Positions 1 through 9,859 of a stretch of 64,000 bases of DNA are shown one piece after another. The stretch is from Undaria pinnatifida (taxonomy: Eukaryota > Sar > Phaeophyceae > Laminariales > Alariaceae). The position numbers were made by a program, and so were the translations under genes. The notes under the pieces were generated by a model. It was not told the DNA's origin and ran no database searches. It was given only the letters and a program-made list of their open reading frames with translations. The stretch is taken from positions 22,614,573 to 22,678,572 of the forward strand of contig JABAKD010000016.1 in NCBI GenBank assembly GCA_012845835.1, read 5' to 3'. Within the stretch, counting starts at the first letter, position 1; every line of letters begins with the position of its first letter.

Positions 1-540
1 ATTACACCCTCCACCGCTTGACCGGACTGGGAGGAAAAAAACGGGGGGGGGGGGGGGGGGAGGACCAAAACCAATACCCTGGACTCCTATAAAAAAGAAA
101 CGGGTGCCAGCTGCACCGTGATACTCTCACGATAAGCCACAAAATTACACCCTCCCCTGCTCCACCAGACTGGGAGGGAAAAAACGAGAGGGGGGGATGG
201 GTTCGTTACGGACGATGGACAAATAACTCCCTGCACCCCTATTCAAACAAAAAAGAAGGGGGCAATCTGCACCGTGGTACTCTCACGACAAACCCCAAAC
301 TTACACCCTCCACTGCTTCGTCAAGCAGGATTTGAAAAATAGAGAAGGGGGGGGGTTCGTTTCTGATGCTCGACGGCCAACACCCTGCACTCCTATTTAA
401 AAATAATAAAACGGTGGCCGGCTGCACCGGGGTGCTCTCACGATAAAACACACCATTATTTACACGATAATATACAAACCAAGATAGGGGGGGGGGGCTT
501 TTGTTTCTGACGCTCGACAAACAAAAATAACTGGGGGAGG
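1..540. repeat. G-rich tandem repeat, about 155-bp unit, 3+ copies
   Basis: The block TTACACCCTCC recurs near 3, 147 and 301, and the block CTGCACCG...CTCTCACGA recurs near 111, 269 and 423, giving a period of roughly 150-155 bp. Each unit ends in a homopolymer G run of variable length. The copies differ by substitutions and by G-run length, so the array is not recent. Short ORFs across it are artefacts of the repeat. Confidence 0.85.
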
Positions 541-888
541 GGGGGGGGGGTATAGGCAGCTGTCTTCGAACTCAACACCTGGAATTAGAAAAACCACGCC
601 GTCAGATGCACGTATCGAATCCAACAACCCACCCCCCCCCCCTCCGCCTCAGTATTAAAAAGGCCATGCCATCAGACGTTCATCACCACGGTTGACACTC
701 GTCCTTTTTCTGGCCCAACGCTCACCCGTTGACGACCATCACGTCCATCTCCAATAGCTTATACTCCGGCCCACCTCCCATCCTCCACACGCCATTCCCA
801 TCCTCCTTGTACCGCACAATCGCCCCCGCCGTACAACGCTCGGATGCCGACAAACTCTCTACCTACGCATTATACAACGCGTAGTAAT
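541..888. other. Intergenic, no gene seen
   Basis: Continues the G/C homopolymer-rich sequence (a C run near 630-645) and then becomes ordinary mixed sequence. I see no reading frame with protein character and no repeat beyond the homopolymers. Confidence 0.6.
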
Positions 889-2063
889 CTAGGCGTTCCT
901 GAGAATATTCTCCTTCGGGCGAAACTGTCTGTTGTAGGCTAAGAGCGAAGTGGTCGCCGCTCGCGTGGGAGTTTCGCCGCTTCGCGTGGGTTTGGCGGCT
1001 GGGCCTGCCGGTTGGACCGCATTCTTGCACGCAGGCGGCAGAACCCCGCCCGTCGCCAGTAGGATTCGCCCCTTTTCTGTCTTGTAGTCTTCCTCCGACG
1101 CGACCACTTAGGTTGGCTCATGTCGGCAGAAGTTTTACAGGTGGAAGAGGGCGACGATCAGGTCAGTCCGGCCTGCGAACCCTACACTGAGGGGCCTCCA
1201 CAGAATGCCCCACGTTGACACGAGGATGCCGAACGACTGTTCGATCTTCACCCGCAGGTGGCCCAGGTAGAAGTTGAAGGTGTCCTGGTCCTATGGCAAG
1301 CTTTTCCCGGGGTACGGCGTGAGCAACAGGCCGCTGATTGGGTACGCCGCACACTCGGTGATGTGGTACCCGTCTGGAGGGCGCATAGTTGCCTTTGCCA
1401 CAGAAGATCAGGTCCACGCCGACCAATCGTTGGCAGCCCCCGGAGCGATGATCGAGACGCTGCAGAAGCGATAGTTGGCATCGCACGTCGCATGTACGTT
1501 AAAGCCGAATCCCGTCTTGCTGCCTGAGAAGTACGATACGGTGTGGGAGGTGCTCTTTGCAGGCGGCGCTTTCATCTCGATCAACAGATCATCTGTGGCA
1601 GACACAACATGATCGAAGATTCCGTTGGTGCTCTTGGCCTGACATATGGACGAACAAGAACAGGGCCGGGGAGGCGTACTTCAGAGGGGGTCACATCAGG
1701 ACGCCAGAACCAAGGTTCCTCACGAAGAAATAAGCAGGCCTGCCTTCGGAAACCATCTCTATAGAATTCAATATCTTATGTACAGCTTGCATAACCACGC
1801 CATAGACTACTGCTGCTGTGACAGGTTGCTGTGATATTAATAGTGCACGTACCCTCACCTCGAATCCCGCGGCAAAAAATCGGCACTTTTCGTCTGTCTG
1901 CGGAAAGACAGAACGGGCCGACTTCACGGGTGTTGTTGATCGCGTCGACGACCTTTCCCATGATGGTGAAAACCGTGGACGGTGAAATGCCAAACCTCGG
2001 TGCGATATCCAGGTAGGAACCCGCCGCCAGCATTCGCAGGCCTATCGCCAGCCGGATTTCCAC
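889..2063 (-). pseudogene. PIF/Harbinger (DDE_Tnp_4) transposase remnant, middle and C-terminal part
   Basis: Reading the minus strand from 2063 down, the frame starts EIRLAIGLRMLAAGSYLDIA and continues with GISPSTVFTIMGKVVDAIN, the helix-turn-helix-like part of HARBI1-type transposases. Further on, in shifted frames, come FPQTDEKCRFFAAGF (about 1920-1870), the DDE core TDDLLIEMKAPPA and YFSGSKTGFGFNVHATCDAN (1605-1408), then LPDGYHITECAAYPISGLLL, DTFNFYLGHLRVKIEQSFG and WGILWRPLS, and the tail VVASEEDYKTEKGRIL (1107-889). Family members are single ORFs of roughly 350-450 aa that cut and paste DNA elements with terminal inverted repeats. Here at least two frameshifts, a TAG just after PYPGKSLP and another stop after ALFHL break the gene, so it is dead. 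The N-terminal part lies separately at 2979-3380. Confidence 0.82.
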
Positions 2064-2340
2064 CTAGATAGCTCCATGCTTCGCGCAACGCAGTCCTGGG
2101 TAAGAGCAAAAACGATAGAATGTTGGTGTCCACCTCGACCGAGCTCCAACCCCATCCGGTACAGCAGCATTGCTCATCCCGTTGCTGTGCCTGCCGCAAC
2201 GCACTTCTGCTTGCCGCAATGCACTACCCTTGCATTGCCTAACGCGACTACTGCTGTTGCAGTGCTACCGTATGTACGAACAGCTGCCATAACCCTAACA
2301 CATAGCTCCCTCCGTAAACCACGAAAGATTCACCCACGTA
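2064..2340. other. Sequence between transposase fragment and tandem repeat, no gene seen
   Basis: Both strands give only short open frames here. It lies where the central N-terminal part of the Harbinger transposase would be expected, but I could not read that protein in it. Confidence 0.4.
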
Positions 2341-3010
2341 CTCATACACCAGGTACCTGGTGCCGGTATCACCTACTCGTAGGTAGCATGTACTCGTAGT
2401 CGTTCCATGTGCCAGGATTTTGTGGAAGATCTATCTCACAGCTGATGTTTTATTGCTTTGCATAGACTCTGTACAGGTGGTTTTTTGTTCATGAGTACAC
2501 ACCGCCTTGCAGCAGCACGAGTTGCCGTGCAACGTACCGGGCATACAAACTGTCATGTACAGATGGGATAGTAGATGGGAAATGCTCCAAGCGAGAGCTG
2601 AGCCTTACAACGCATCTGGGCTGCAGAGGGTACAGCCTTGGGATGCGAAGACAAACTACGTACTCGTATACCAGGTACCTGGTGCCGGTATCACGTACTC
2701 GTAGGTAGCACGTACTCGTAGTCGTACCATGTGTTCTATGGCCGGAATTTTGTGGAAGATCATCTCACAGCTGATGTTTTATTACTTGCGTACGTACAGG
2801 TGGTTTTTAGATCATGAGTACATACCGCCTTGCAGCAGCACGAGTTGCCGTGCAACGTACCGGGCATACAAGCTATTATATACAGAGGGTATGGTAGATG
2901 GGAGATGCTCCAAGCGAGTGCTGAGCCTTACAACGCATCTGGGCTGCAGAGGGTACAGCCTTGGGATGCGAAGACAAACTACGTACTCGTATACCAGGTA
3001 CCAGGGTACA
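2341..3010. repeat. 323-bp tandem repeat with GGTACC palindromes
   Basis: The marker CCAGGTACC occurs near 2349, 2671 and 2994, and AGCAGCACGAGTTGCCG near 2511 and 2834, so the unit is 322-323 bp with two full copies and a partial third. Each junction contains the palindromic core AGGTACCT beside repeated ACGTACTCGTA words. The array separates the N-terminal fragment (2979-3380) of the Harbinger transposase from the rest (889-2063). Similar GTACC-rich words occur inside IR-A at 5080-5130 and 43570-43640. Confidence 0.85.
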
Positions 3011-3380
3011 TCACATGATACTCACTTCCAAAGCGCTCGTTCTTTTGGATAGCTGGACGAAGCTTCACGAAGCTCGCCTCAGACATTCGAACAGTCCTGC
3101 GGAAAGCCTTGCGCCGACGTAGATCCTCTCTGAACTCTGGCCATGTCATACCGTGCGGCTCGTAGATAGGCGTCCGTGTCTTGGGAGCATAGAGTGTAGC
3201 TCCTGCTGTCAGGAGCATGCCGAACACGACGAGGACACCAGCGATAGCCTTCGGTTTCTGCGCCTCGTATCTGGATAATTGGGAAGGCTGAATCGTTGCT
3301 TCGTCCGACTCGAGGATGAGTCCTCCGGAGGCCCAGGCCGCTTCCTTCCATCGGCCATAATGTTGGACAACCCTGGTCAA
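2979..3380 (-). pseudogene. PIF/Harbinger transposase N-terminal fragment
   Basis: The minus-strand frame contains MTWPEFREDLRRRKAFRRTV followed by RMSEASFVKLRPAIQKNERF. This matches the start of algal and animal Harbinger transposases, where an FRRT-R-MS---F--L block precedes the catalytic domain. The frame then runs into the 323-bp tandem repeat, and the last residues (EYHVMYPGTWYTST) are repeat-derived. A hydrophobic stretch, AIAGVLVVFGMLLTAGATLY, upstream of the conserved block looks like a membrane anchor and is unusual for a transposase. It may be real or a decayed frame. It is read as the 5' part of the same broken gene as 889-2063. Confidence 0.65.
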
Positions 3381-3439
3381 CGTTTGAGGCTACCCGATGG
3401 TCCCAGCGTTGGGCCTCGGCGCTTGTGGGAGCACTGCCT

Positions 3440-3612
3440 TCGAAATTAGGAAATCGACGACAGGATTTCCTAATTTGTGATTGTTAACTTTTCCATATTT
3501 TTTGGGCCTGAAGAATTTCCTAAATTATGACATAACGCCTCCGTATTTTAAGACAAAATATGGAAAATTAGGAAAAATAGGAAAATTAGGAAAATTAGGA
3601 AAATTAGGACAA
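3440..3612. repeat. Palindromic and tandem A/T-rich repeat (AAATTAGGAAAT family)
   Basis: AAATTAGGAAAT at 3443-3454 is followed after ten bases by its exact reverse complement at 3465-3476. TTTTCCATATTTT near 3489 pairs exactly with AAAATATGGAAAA near 3555. From 3555 to 3609 the 9-bp word GGAAAATTA is repeated about five times in tandem. The region can fold into nested hairpins. It lies just outside the Harbinger remnant and just before IR-A. Confidence 0.8.
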
Positions 3613-3949
3613 AAAAAGCTCTCCGATAAGAACGGCCCTAAGCAAAAAGGGAGGAGGTCCTGGACGAAAACGGAAACTGCGATAGTGCCCCCCGCATCTC
3701 ATCCTTGTAACAACTCCGTAACCCATGACTGGCAGTTCTGGAGATGGAAAACACAATAAGGGCACAGCGGTTATCACGAGGCGCGGAGGTCGGTAGCTTG
3801 TGCTAGAAGAAGCGGTTGTGCGCGCCATCAATTGCTTCTGCGCTTAATAAGGAAATAGTACCACAAACCAAGTTGAAAAACAAGCCACCCTAGGCCTCCT
3901 CATGTTGTTCTCTCAGCAGTCCCGGCATTTGTAACAGAAGTTCAAAAGG

Positions 3950-4301
3950 TCGCAACAGAAACACGTCGAACAGATCTCCGCGTCAGCTTCTGCGTCTATC
4001 CCTTGACAACTTTGTTTATTGTTGTCTTGCAATGCCGACAGAACGGCTGTCTATCTGGTAAGCTGCGATCGTGAGTTTGCTCGGGCACCGAGACGAGCAC
4101 GGAACGGAGGCTGTCGTAGCCAATGTTGACCGTGTTGCACGCCATCGTGGGATCGGAAGCATGTACCCTCAAGTTCTTGTACGGATCCGAGCCAATCAGT
4201 TTGTGCCTGCCGGCCCCGTGAGAGATCTCACGCTAGATCAGATATGGAAATTGCTTCTGTGACGCCAAAGACGCCCGCTGGTATGCGTAGTACAGAGACA
4301 T
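3950..4301 (-). pseudogene. IR-A encoded protein, decayed copy
   Basis: The minus strand starts with ATG at 4301 (MSLYYAYQRA) and, after a stop and a frame change, reads AGRHKLIGSDPYKNLRVHA and then CNTVNIGYDSLRSVLVSVPE. It is clearly homologous to the better copy at 44376-44870. A Cys-rich tail follows in a shifted frame (ICSTCFCCDLLNFCYKCRDC). Most differences between the two copies change the amino acid, which suggests decay without selection. Function unknown. Confidence 0.55.
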
Positions 4302-5553
4302 GAGAGGAGCGGCCGGACGTGTCATAAGGTCTGTACCCAGAAACAACGACAGTACCGCCTGCGTCCGGATAGCGGAACGAGAGCGTACGAGTACGTAGGG
4401 CAAGAAAAGACTTTGTATGTAGATACTGACCGGACGACTAGCCTTGACTGTTCATCCACTCGTAAACGTACACTAAAGCAAGCCTTTTGCTAGAGTAAAA
4501 ATCATACACCAGACCACAACACCAGGATGCGTAATCAAGTACTGCTGAACTATAGTAACTCCTGGACGTGGCGGAGATGGCGGTTCAACACAGGGCAGCA
4601 TCCTCTCGTTGCCCGTGTCGTGCATCATGCCATCCTCATGGTATTCGTCATAATCCATGGTAGTAACAAGGCAGACTGAAATTTACAATTTACGGGGAGA
4701 GCACATTTAGGAAGTCGGTGGCCGTTGTACTGAGGTTATTGTAGTGCAGAACGCACTCTTTCTAGGGGGTAATCAATTCTGAGCTAGCATTCCTATTGCT
4801 TATTGCCCTAATACTAAATGTCCTGCACTGTACCTTGTACATGACACTGAACAAAAAAAGGGTAACCAGAAAGCCAGATTGGACTTTACGGAGGGGGGGC
4901 GGGTCGGGAGCGGTTTGGTTCTAGTGTCGTGGAAGGCACCCTTTCCAAAACAAGAATCCCAGTCCAGGTCATACTTCTGTTTATCATCAAGGGTCCGGTA
5001 GTGCTGTTGTACTGTTGTACAACACGCGTCTACTAGCTGGTATCATATGTTCTGACAGGTTGTACCTAGTGTATTCCACCACGTACCATGAACCTGGTAC
5101 GTACCTGGTACTGGTACGTTACAGCATTAACATAGTGCACAGAACAGGACCACAAATAAGAAACAGGGTAATGAGAAAAGTGGACTATGATAGGACATGA
5201 AAAAATCGGGAGGAGTATTGCCGACGTCAGTGTAGTCAAGGGCGCACCCTATCCAATAAGAAACACAGCCGGGATCGTACTTCTGATTCCTTTGCGGCGT
5301 CCTGCACTAGTCTAAAGTAACATGGTACGACCGTAGGCCCGACAGTACAGGCTGCTACCTGGTATTTCTTACCGAACACCTGGTGCGACATTCTCCAGTA
5401 ACGATATGTATCCAGTACAGGACGGCATTGATCATAAGAACCGAGTATCTGGGGGTAACAAGAAAGGCAGACTGGCATTGACCGGTCAATAAGAAAGTCA
5501 GGTGCAGTCGTTTTGATGTTAGTGTTGATCCCGACGTTATTGTAGAACGTACT

Positions 5554-5727
5554 ATAAAATAAGAAACCTAACCGTGGTGAGACCTTTACATATTATCATA
5601 GGTATGCTGCAGAAATACGTTACTCGAGTACCAGGTGCCTTAAAAATAAGAAACCTAACCGTGGTGAGACCTTTACATATTATCATAGGTATGCTGCAGA
5701 AATACGTTACTCGAGTACCAGATGCCT
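5554..5727. repeat. 87-bp tandem duplication inside IR-A left copy
   Basis: The sequence from AAGAAACCTAACCGTGG through TACTCGAGTACCAG occurs at 5561 and again at 5648 with almost no differences. The corresponding place in the right IR-A copy (about 43060-43110) has one unit, so the duplication arose after the copies separated. Confidence 0.9.
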
Positions 5728-5821
5728 TAAAAATCAAGAAGACCTGATCGTGGTACTCCAGTTCTGGTAGGTACCAGCTAGATACTTCTTTGAGGGAGGC
5801 TGCTGCTCAAAAGACAGGAAG

Positions 5822-6058
5822 TCACCCACCAGCAGACAGCGGTAGGATCCCACTGCGGAGGCAAGCAATAGTGTCACCCTGCATCAACTTCGACAACAAC
5901 AAACAGCAGCACCGGTCGCACCACCTGCACCATGCCCCCCCCCCATCGCCGGATTTACCACCAGAGCTATCATCACGACCTCCTCCTCCTGCGAACGTTC
6001 TACCACATGATAACCGCCCCCTCCCTGTTTCCCTGTGCAGATCCACCGTCATCCTCAC
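5822..6058 (-). pseudogene. IR-A internal ORF, Gly/Ser-rich (left copy)
   Basis: The minus frame begins MTVDLHRETGRG and contains GGGGRDDSSGGKSGDGGG. The right copy has VDLHRKAF and GGGGHDSAGGTSSDGSDHG at the matching place (41279-41440), so the low-complexity Gly/Ser segment is conserved between the two copies. The frame continues into CCCLLLSKLMQGD where the right copy is interrupted by an insertion. No known domain is recognised and the start is uncertain. Confidence 0.4.
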
Positions 6059-6154
6059 CCTCTCTCAACGAGCTCGGGTGCTGCTTGCGCCAGCCACCTA
6101 TTCCAGACGACTTTCGGGGCGAGGTCGCTGCGACCTAGATGGTTTTTCGATCCC

Positions 6155-6406
6155 TTAGGCCTTCCACCAGACATATAACGACAACGGCATATCGGTCGCC
6201 ATGGGAGACGAGAAGAAGCACGGCGGCAGCCACCGGCTTAGCCGGCATAGCAGCATCAGTCCGTCGTGAACAGTCGCAGACACCCAGCCTACCAGCAGCA
6301 ACACCCAGGCAGCAAGCCCACAGCAGAATCGCGCCGCGCCTGTCTCACGCCCCGCTCCATCAATTTGTCGAGAATGCACAGATAGTCTTCTGATTGGCCA
6401 ACCCAT
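6155..6406 (-). pseudogene. IR-A first ORF (left copy), unknown
   Basis: The 83-aa minus frame starts MGWPIRRLSVHS and contains a hydrophobic Leu/Val/Trp-rich stretch (LAAWVLLLVGWVSATVHDGL) that could be a membrane segment or signal. The right copy at 40919-41149 keeps the same DNA, but its open frame is shifted, so whether this is coding is uncertain. Confidence 0.35.
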
Positions 6407-6535
6407 TCGGGGACCCTTGTGGGACGTACTTTATGGAGGAACATGAGATGATTAGCCAAAAAGTACGACGATACTAAAAGACAAATGCATTGGTCAACCC
6501 TTATGGGAGATTAGGTAAGACCATGGAAGTGCAGC

Positions 6536-6960
6536 CGACGATTTCTTTTTTTCATATCTTCTATTTTCGAAACTCACTGCGTACTGGGTGATGACAGGTG
6601 GTACTGGTAATTTGACGAACTTTGCAGACGTGCATGAACGCGTAACGGCCACCGGGTTGGTTGTAACTCTCTAATTTTATTTCGTGATTCCTCGCAAACC
6701 CACTCCATGCAGAGTACGCCGGCACGCACACCCACGACCCAGGCACCTGTCACTCATTGCCATACACGCCTAAGCCACGTCAGCCGATTGCCCACGATAT
6801 TCCTCTGCCCCCACCCTATCACACCATCGCCGCACGCTCTCCCCAGAGCTCCTTCAATACACAAAAGTGATTCTGGTCGCAGGGTCAAGGAATACCGAGG
6901 AAGCAGCAGCAACAGAGGCGCAAGTCATCGAGACCACAGGTCGGCAAACCTATAAAATTT
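6536..6960. other. Intergenic, no gene seen
   Basis: No frame on either strand has convincing protein character. The ORF at 6707-6955 is short, Pro/Thr/His-rich and unrecognised. Confidence 0.5.
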
Positions 6961-6970
6961 TCCAAATCGG

Positions 6971-7045
6971 TCATTACACTACTAGTCTACAGCAGTGGTG
7001 GCTGGGCGTATTACACTACTAGGGCGGTAGTAGTGGCTGGGCGCT
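6971..7045. repeat. Two-copy tandem repeat of about 45 bp
   Basis: ATTACACTACTAG...GTGGCTGGGCG occurs twice in direct succession with a small internal difference, immediately upstream of the small ORF at 7069. Confidence 0.7.
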
Positions 7046-7068
7046 TTCGCTGCCGATGATGAGCCAAA

Positions 7069-7245
7069 ATGGCGACGCAATGCGTGTTATGCAAATCGGA
7101 AGCGACAATTGGTCCTACACACTGCCCGAGACGACATTCACACCGCCCATTTTATTCTTCGTCGAACCCTGAAGACGGCAAGTGTGCCCGCAGCGCATGT
7201 TACTTACGCCATGCATACCACATTTCTGTGTTGTTTCGATTATGA
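7069..7245 (+). CDS. Small Cys/His-rich ORF, 58 aa, unknown
   Basis: ATG at 7069 lies in a favourable eukaryotic context (AAAATGGCG). The 58-residue product has CVLC at residues 5-8, THC at 17-19, a cluster of histidines (R-R-H-S-H-R at 21-26), then GKCARSACYLRHAYH at 37-51. Four to five Cys and several His in this spacing could bind zinc, and the DGK-C----CYLR block is faintly like a GATA-type finger, but the spacing does not match. It is below the usual ORF length cut-off and may be chance or one exon of a larger gene. Minus-strand SINE-like repeats lie just downstream. Confidence 0.3.
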   Translation: MATQCVLCKSEATIGPTHCPRRHSHRPFYSSSNPEDGKCARSACYLRHAYHISVLFRL

Positions 7246-7369
7246 AGCAAGTTGTTTTGCCTTGTTCTGACTCACGGTGCTTCTCAACGGGTCTGACGCT
7301 ATATGTAACAAACTAGGCTTTACATTTATTTCGAAATATCATGCATTATCTTCGTCTTACTTTCGCCCT

Positions 7370-7655
7370 CCTCTTCAATAGCAACTCAGAAACTGGGTAA
7401 CATAGACGGGCCTCTTACCCCCTCCCCACTACGGTACGTGCCTTCGTTTTTATCGAGGCCTGAAATATTTCATTTATTCCTTCCTCGACTCGCGTCAAGA
7501 TTGTACTCATCTACACATCTAGGAGCCTTTTGCACTTGATTTGTTTAGAGTTGAAATAAAATGTCACCACAGTAGTATCCGAACTCAACGACCAACGCTG
7601 GTAGTAATCGGAGTTAAGAACTCATGAAATACCAGCGCGGCGACCGGCTCCTACA
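7370..7655 (-). mobile_element. SINE-like repeat family 1, diverged copy
   Basis: On the plus strand the segment CTTTCGCCCTCCTCTTC...GCAACTCAGA...CCCTCCCCACTACGGTACGTGCC matches, with divergence, the copies at 7700-8020 and 11015-11345. Its head (right end) keeps only a weak B-box-like GAGTTCGGATACT on the minus strand. Confidence 0.6.
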
Positions 7656-7699
7656 TATTTTTTCCCCTTTTTCCTCATTCATTTTTATATATTGCTCTA

Positions 7700-8020
7700 G
7701 ACTATACTCTCGCCCTCCCTCCAAGTAGTAACTCAGATCTGGGGTTACATCGACCTTCCTCCCCCTTCCCTTTTACGGCACGTGCCTTCATTTTGACCGA
7801 GAAAATTAACAAGGTTAGTTCTTCTCTCGTCGACTCACGTTGAATTGTACCTTCCCACGCTGATAGGCGCTCTGAGTAGTTGACTTCTTCTGTGCTGTGG
7901 GCGTTTTCGCAAACAAAGTCAAATCTCATCATGGTGGGAATCGAAATAAGGGACCAACACTATTATAGTAGTATTTAATGTATCCGAGGATAAGCACTAG
8001 ACCATCGGGGCCACCGTGTG
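7700..8020 (-). mobile_element. SINE-like repeat family 1, tRNA-derived head
   Basis: On the minus strand an A-box-like TGGTCTAGTGC (8004-7994) is followed about 50 bases later by a B-box-like TTTCGATTCC (7947-7938) and then CACCATGATGAGA, the layout of a tRNA-derived RNA polymerase III promoter. The body, read leftwards, holds TGACTTTG-TTGCGA, CAATTC-ACG-GA, GGCACGTGCC and ends in GATCTGAGTTACTACT. The same order occurs at 11015-11345. No internal coding capacity is expected. The 76-aa frame at 7702-7932 is a by-product. Confidence 0.75.
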
Positions 8021-9385
8021 CATTATGGGTAAACTTCACATACTGGTCGGTGTTTTCAAGTCGTATCCGTTTCCTGACGTTCACCTAGGCAAAGCAATGG
8101 TTTATTGTTGCCCTGCCCTCCGGCTGACGTGTGATATTCATGTCGTATCAGCAGAGTCTGCCATTTTGTGTTCTCCTGCTGCCTTCAGACTGACCTAGTA
8201 GAGCCATGTCACTATGTAGTGATAAACACTATGAACTCGAACCTGGATACTTCATTGACTCACCCTTTTCTAGAGGTATCACGTTGCCGGTATTGTTCGA
8301 TTTCGCGTTCATGAATAACTGTAGGTGTGCATCAATTTTTCCCGAGTTCGATCGCCGGGAAAACTCTCTATCTCACCGACACCATGTCCTAGGAGGACGT
8401 TAACCTAAACACAAGGCGAGACTAGTGAAAAAGTTGATTCTCTGGCGAACGCAATAAAACTAAATCTCGGTGGCTATCGGTCTGGATAGTGTTGGTTAAT
8501 TTTTCTTTCGGGTGTCCTCGTAGACAATGCAATTTGTCACGAGGTTGCGCGTGAAACGTGTGTGAGCGCATTTGGGCTGATTTCATACAGAGCACCTCTA
8601 TTTTGGAATCAGAGTGAAACAAAAATCACCAAAGCTACACAGTAGCGGGAGCCCACTATTATCCCTCCTGGATTACAGTCACTTGCACGGGCGACTCTGT
8701 ATCTCATTGAAGAAAGTTGTTTTTTCAGGCAATTTCTTAGGCCCCCGTAGCTTAGTTAAGCCATAACCTTTCAGCTATGCCGCAGATGCTTTCAAGCACG
8801 TGGCGATATGTACGCCCCAGGCGATGAAAATGTGAGATAGGCATATGGATAAAGCGTAAGCCTGGGTTGTCTGAATTCGCCTGAAACGTGCCTATTGACC
8901 TAATGAGGTATTTTCCTTTATAATGTGCCTGATACGTGCTTGAATCCTTCTTAGAGGCCAAAAGCAAGTAAGTCATGTATTAAGTTTTCTTCACTTTTGC
9001 CCCAAAGGAGATAACGCCCCCCCAAAAACCGTAAACATGCTGCGCGCCCCCGGCGCAATACCGGTACAACGCTGAGTTGACAAATCAGCGTCACGGATCG
9101 AGGTCAAAGACCTAGGTGGGTTCTGCTGTACCATACGGTGGCGTTGAATATTGGCGGTATACCGCTTCCTGCCGTCCGCCCTATGAGTCATTTCGAATTG
9201 AAAAATACTACGGCGTTGGTCGCGATCGTTACCAAGGCGAACGAAATCGCCTACAGTATACTGTGGAGAAGCTGAATTACATCTCTTTTCACATAGTAGG
9301 TCATGTATGGGCGGTCACTAAAACACTAGCCGAACATCTCTGGCAGTAAAGAACTACAATAAATGAAAAAATATCTATAATGATC
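8021..9385. other. Intergenic, no gene seen
   Basis: Moderately AT-rich DNA with only short, unrecognised open frames on both strands. No repeat shared with the rest of the window was noticed. Confidence 0.5.
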
Positions 9386-9389
9386 TAGG

Positions 9390-9850
9390 AAATAGGATAG
9401 CGATACGTAGGGCGCACCGCAAGCGAGCACCGAACCACCAGTGTGGGCGGTGGCTACACCACGCTTTCAGCGATAAAATAGGCTAAATCGGCCGCTGTCC
9501 GCCGGAATGCGAGTGTGTTAAATAACTCCAGGCGTTTACAGAGCCGGTAAAACATTTAACCGGTGTTTTTCTCGTGGGGTCTATAATTTTGATGGATGAA
9601 TCCCGGATTCCGCGGGCAAACAGTTTGTCATGAAACACTTTTGATACTCGAGATAGAAACACTTATCACGCCCCCGCGATCGCAAGTAAGCGCGCCGCCG
9701 GTAGGCGCCGCACTACCAGCGTGGGCTGTGCCCACTCAAAGGTGAGCACTATCGAAAAAATAGGCTGATGTGGTGGCTGTATATCCAGTACGAGGCTGTA
9801 AAAAACTCGAAACATTTTTTGCGAGCCGTAGAAACTGCAAGAGTAGTGGC
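9390..9850. repeat. Two diverged direct repeats about 290 bp apart
   Basis: The segments near 9415-9560 and 9680-9830 share the order GCAAG--AGC, ACCA(C)AGTGTGGGC, CCAC-C--TCA..CGA-AAAATAGGCT, GCTGTCC/GTATCC and a run of A's followed by CATTT, with many differences. Probably an old tandem duplication. Confidence 0.5.
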
Positions 9851-9859
9851 TTTGTTGTC

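Larger units (their letters stand above)
3697..6535 (-). mobile_element. Repeat element IR-A, left copy (inverted relative to 40795-44968)
   Basis: Reverse-complemented, this segment aligns along its length with 40795-44968. Shared landmarks: the inner end CTTACCTAATCTCCCATAAG (6498-6517 and 40812-40831), the tract CATAAAGTACGTCC, the block GTCTGCTGGTGGGTGAC, the tract TTCCGCTATCCGGA, the ORF block around GRHKL-GSDPY, and the outer end CCAGAACTGCCAG. The copies differ by many substitutions and small indels. This copy lacks the 1.45-kb insertion found in the other. The element has no family I recognise. Its ORFs read outward, toward 3.7 kb. Confidence 0.85.

Noticed and set aside
2338-3010. 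CRISPR-like array
   Set aside because: Units are 323 bp direct tandem copies without short repeat-spacer structure, in a eukaryotic context.
8740-8800. CCCCGTAGCTTAGTTAAG as a tRNA start
   Set aside because: No B box or acceptor stem downstream.
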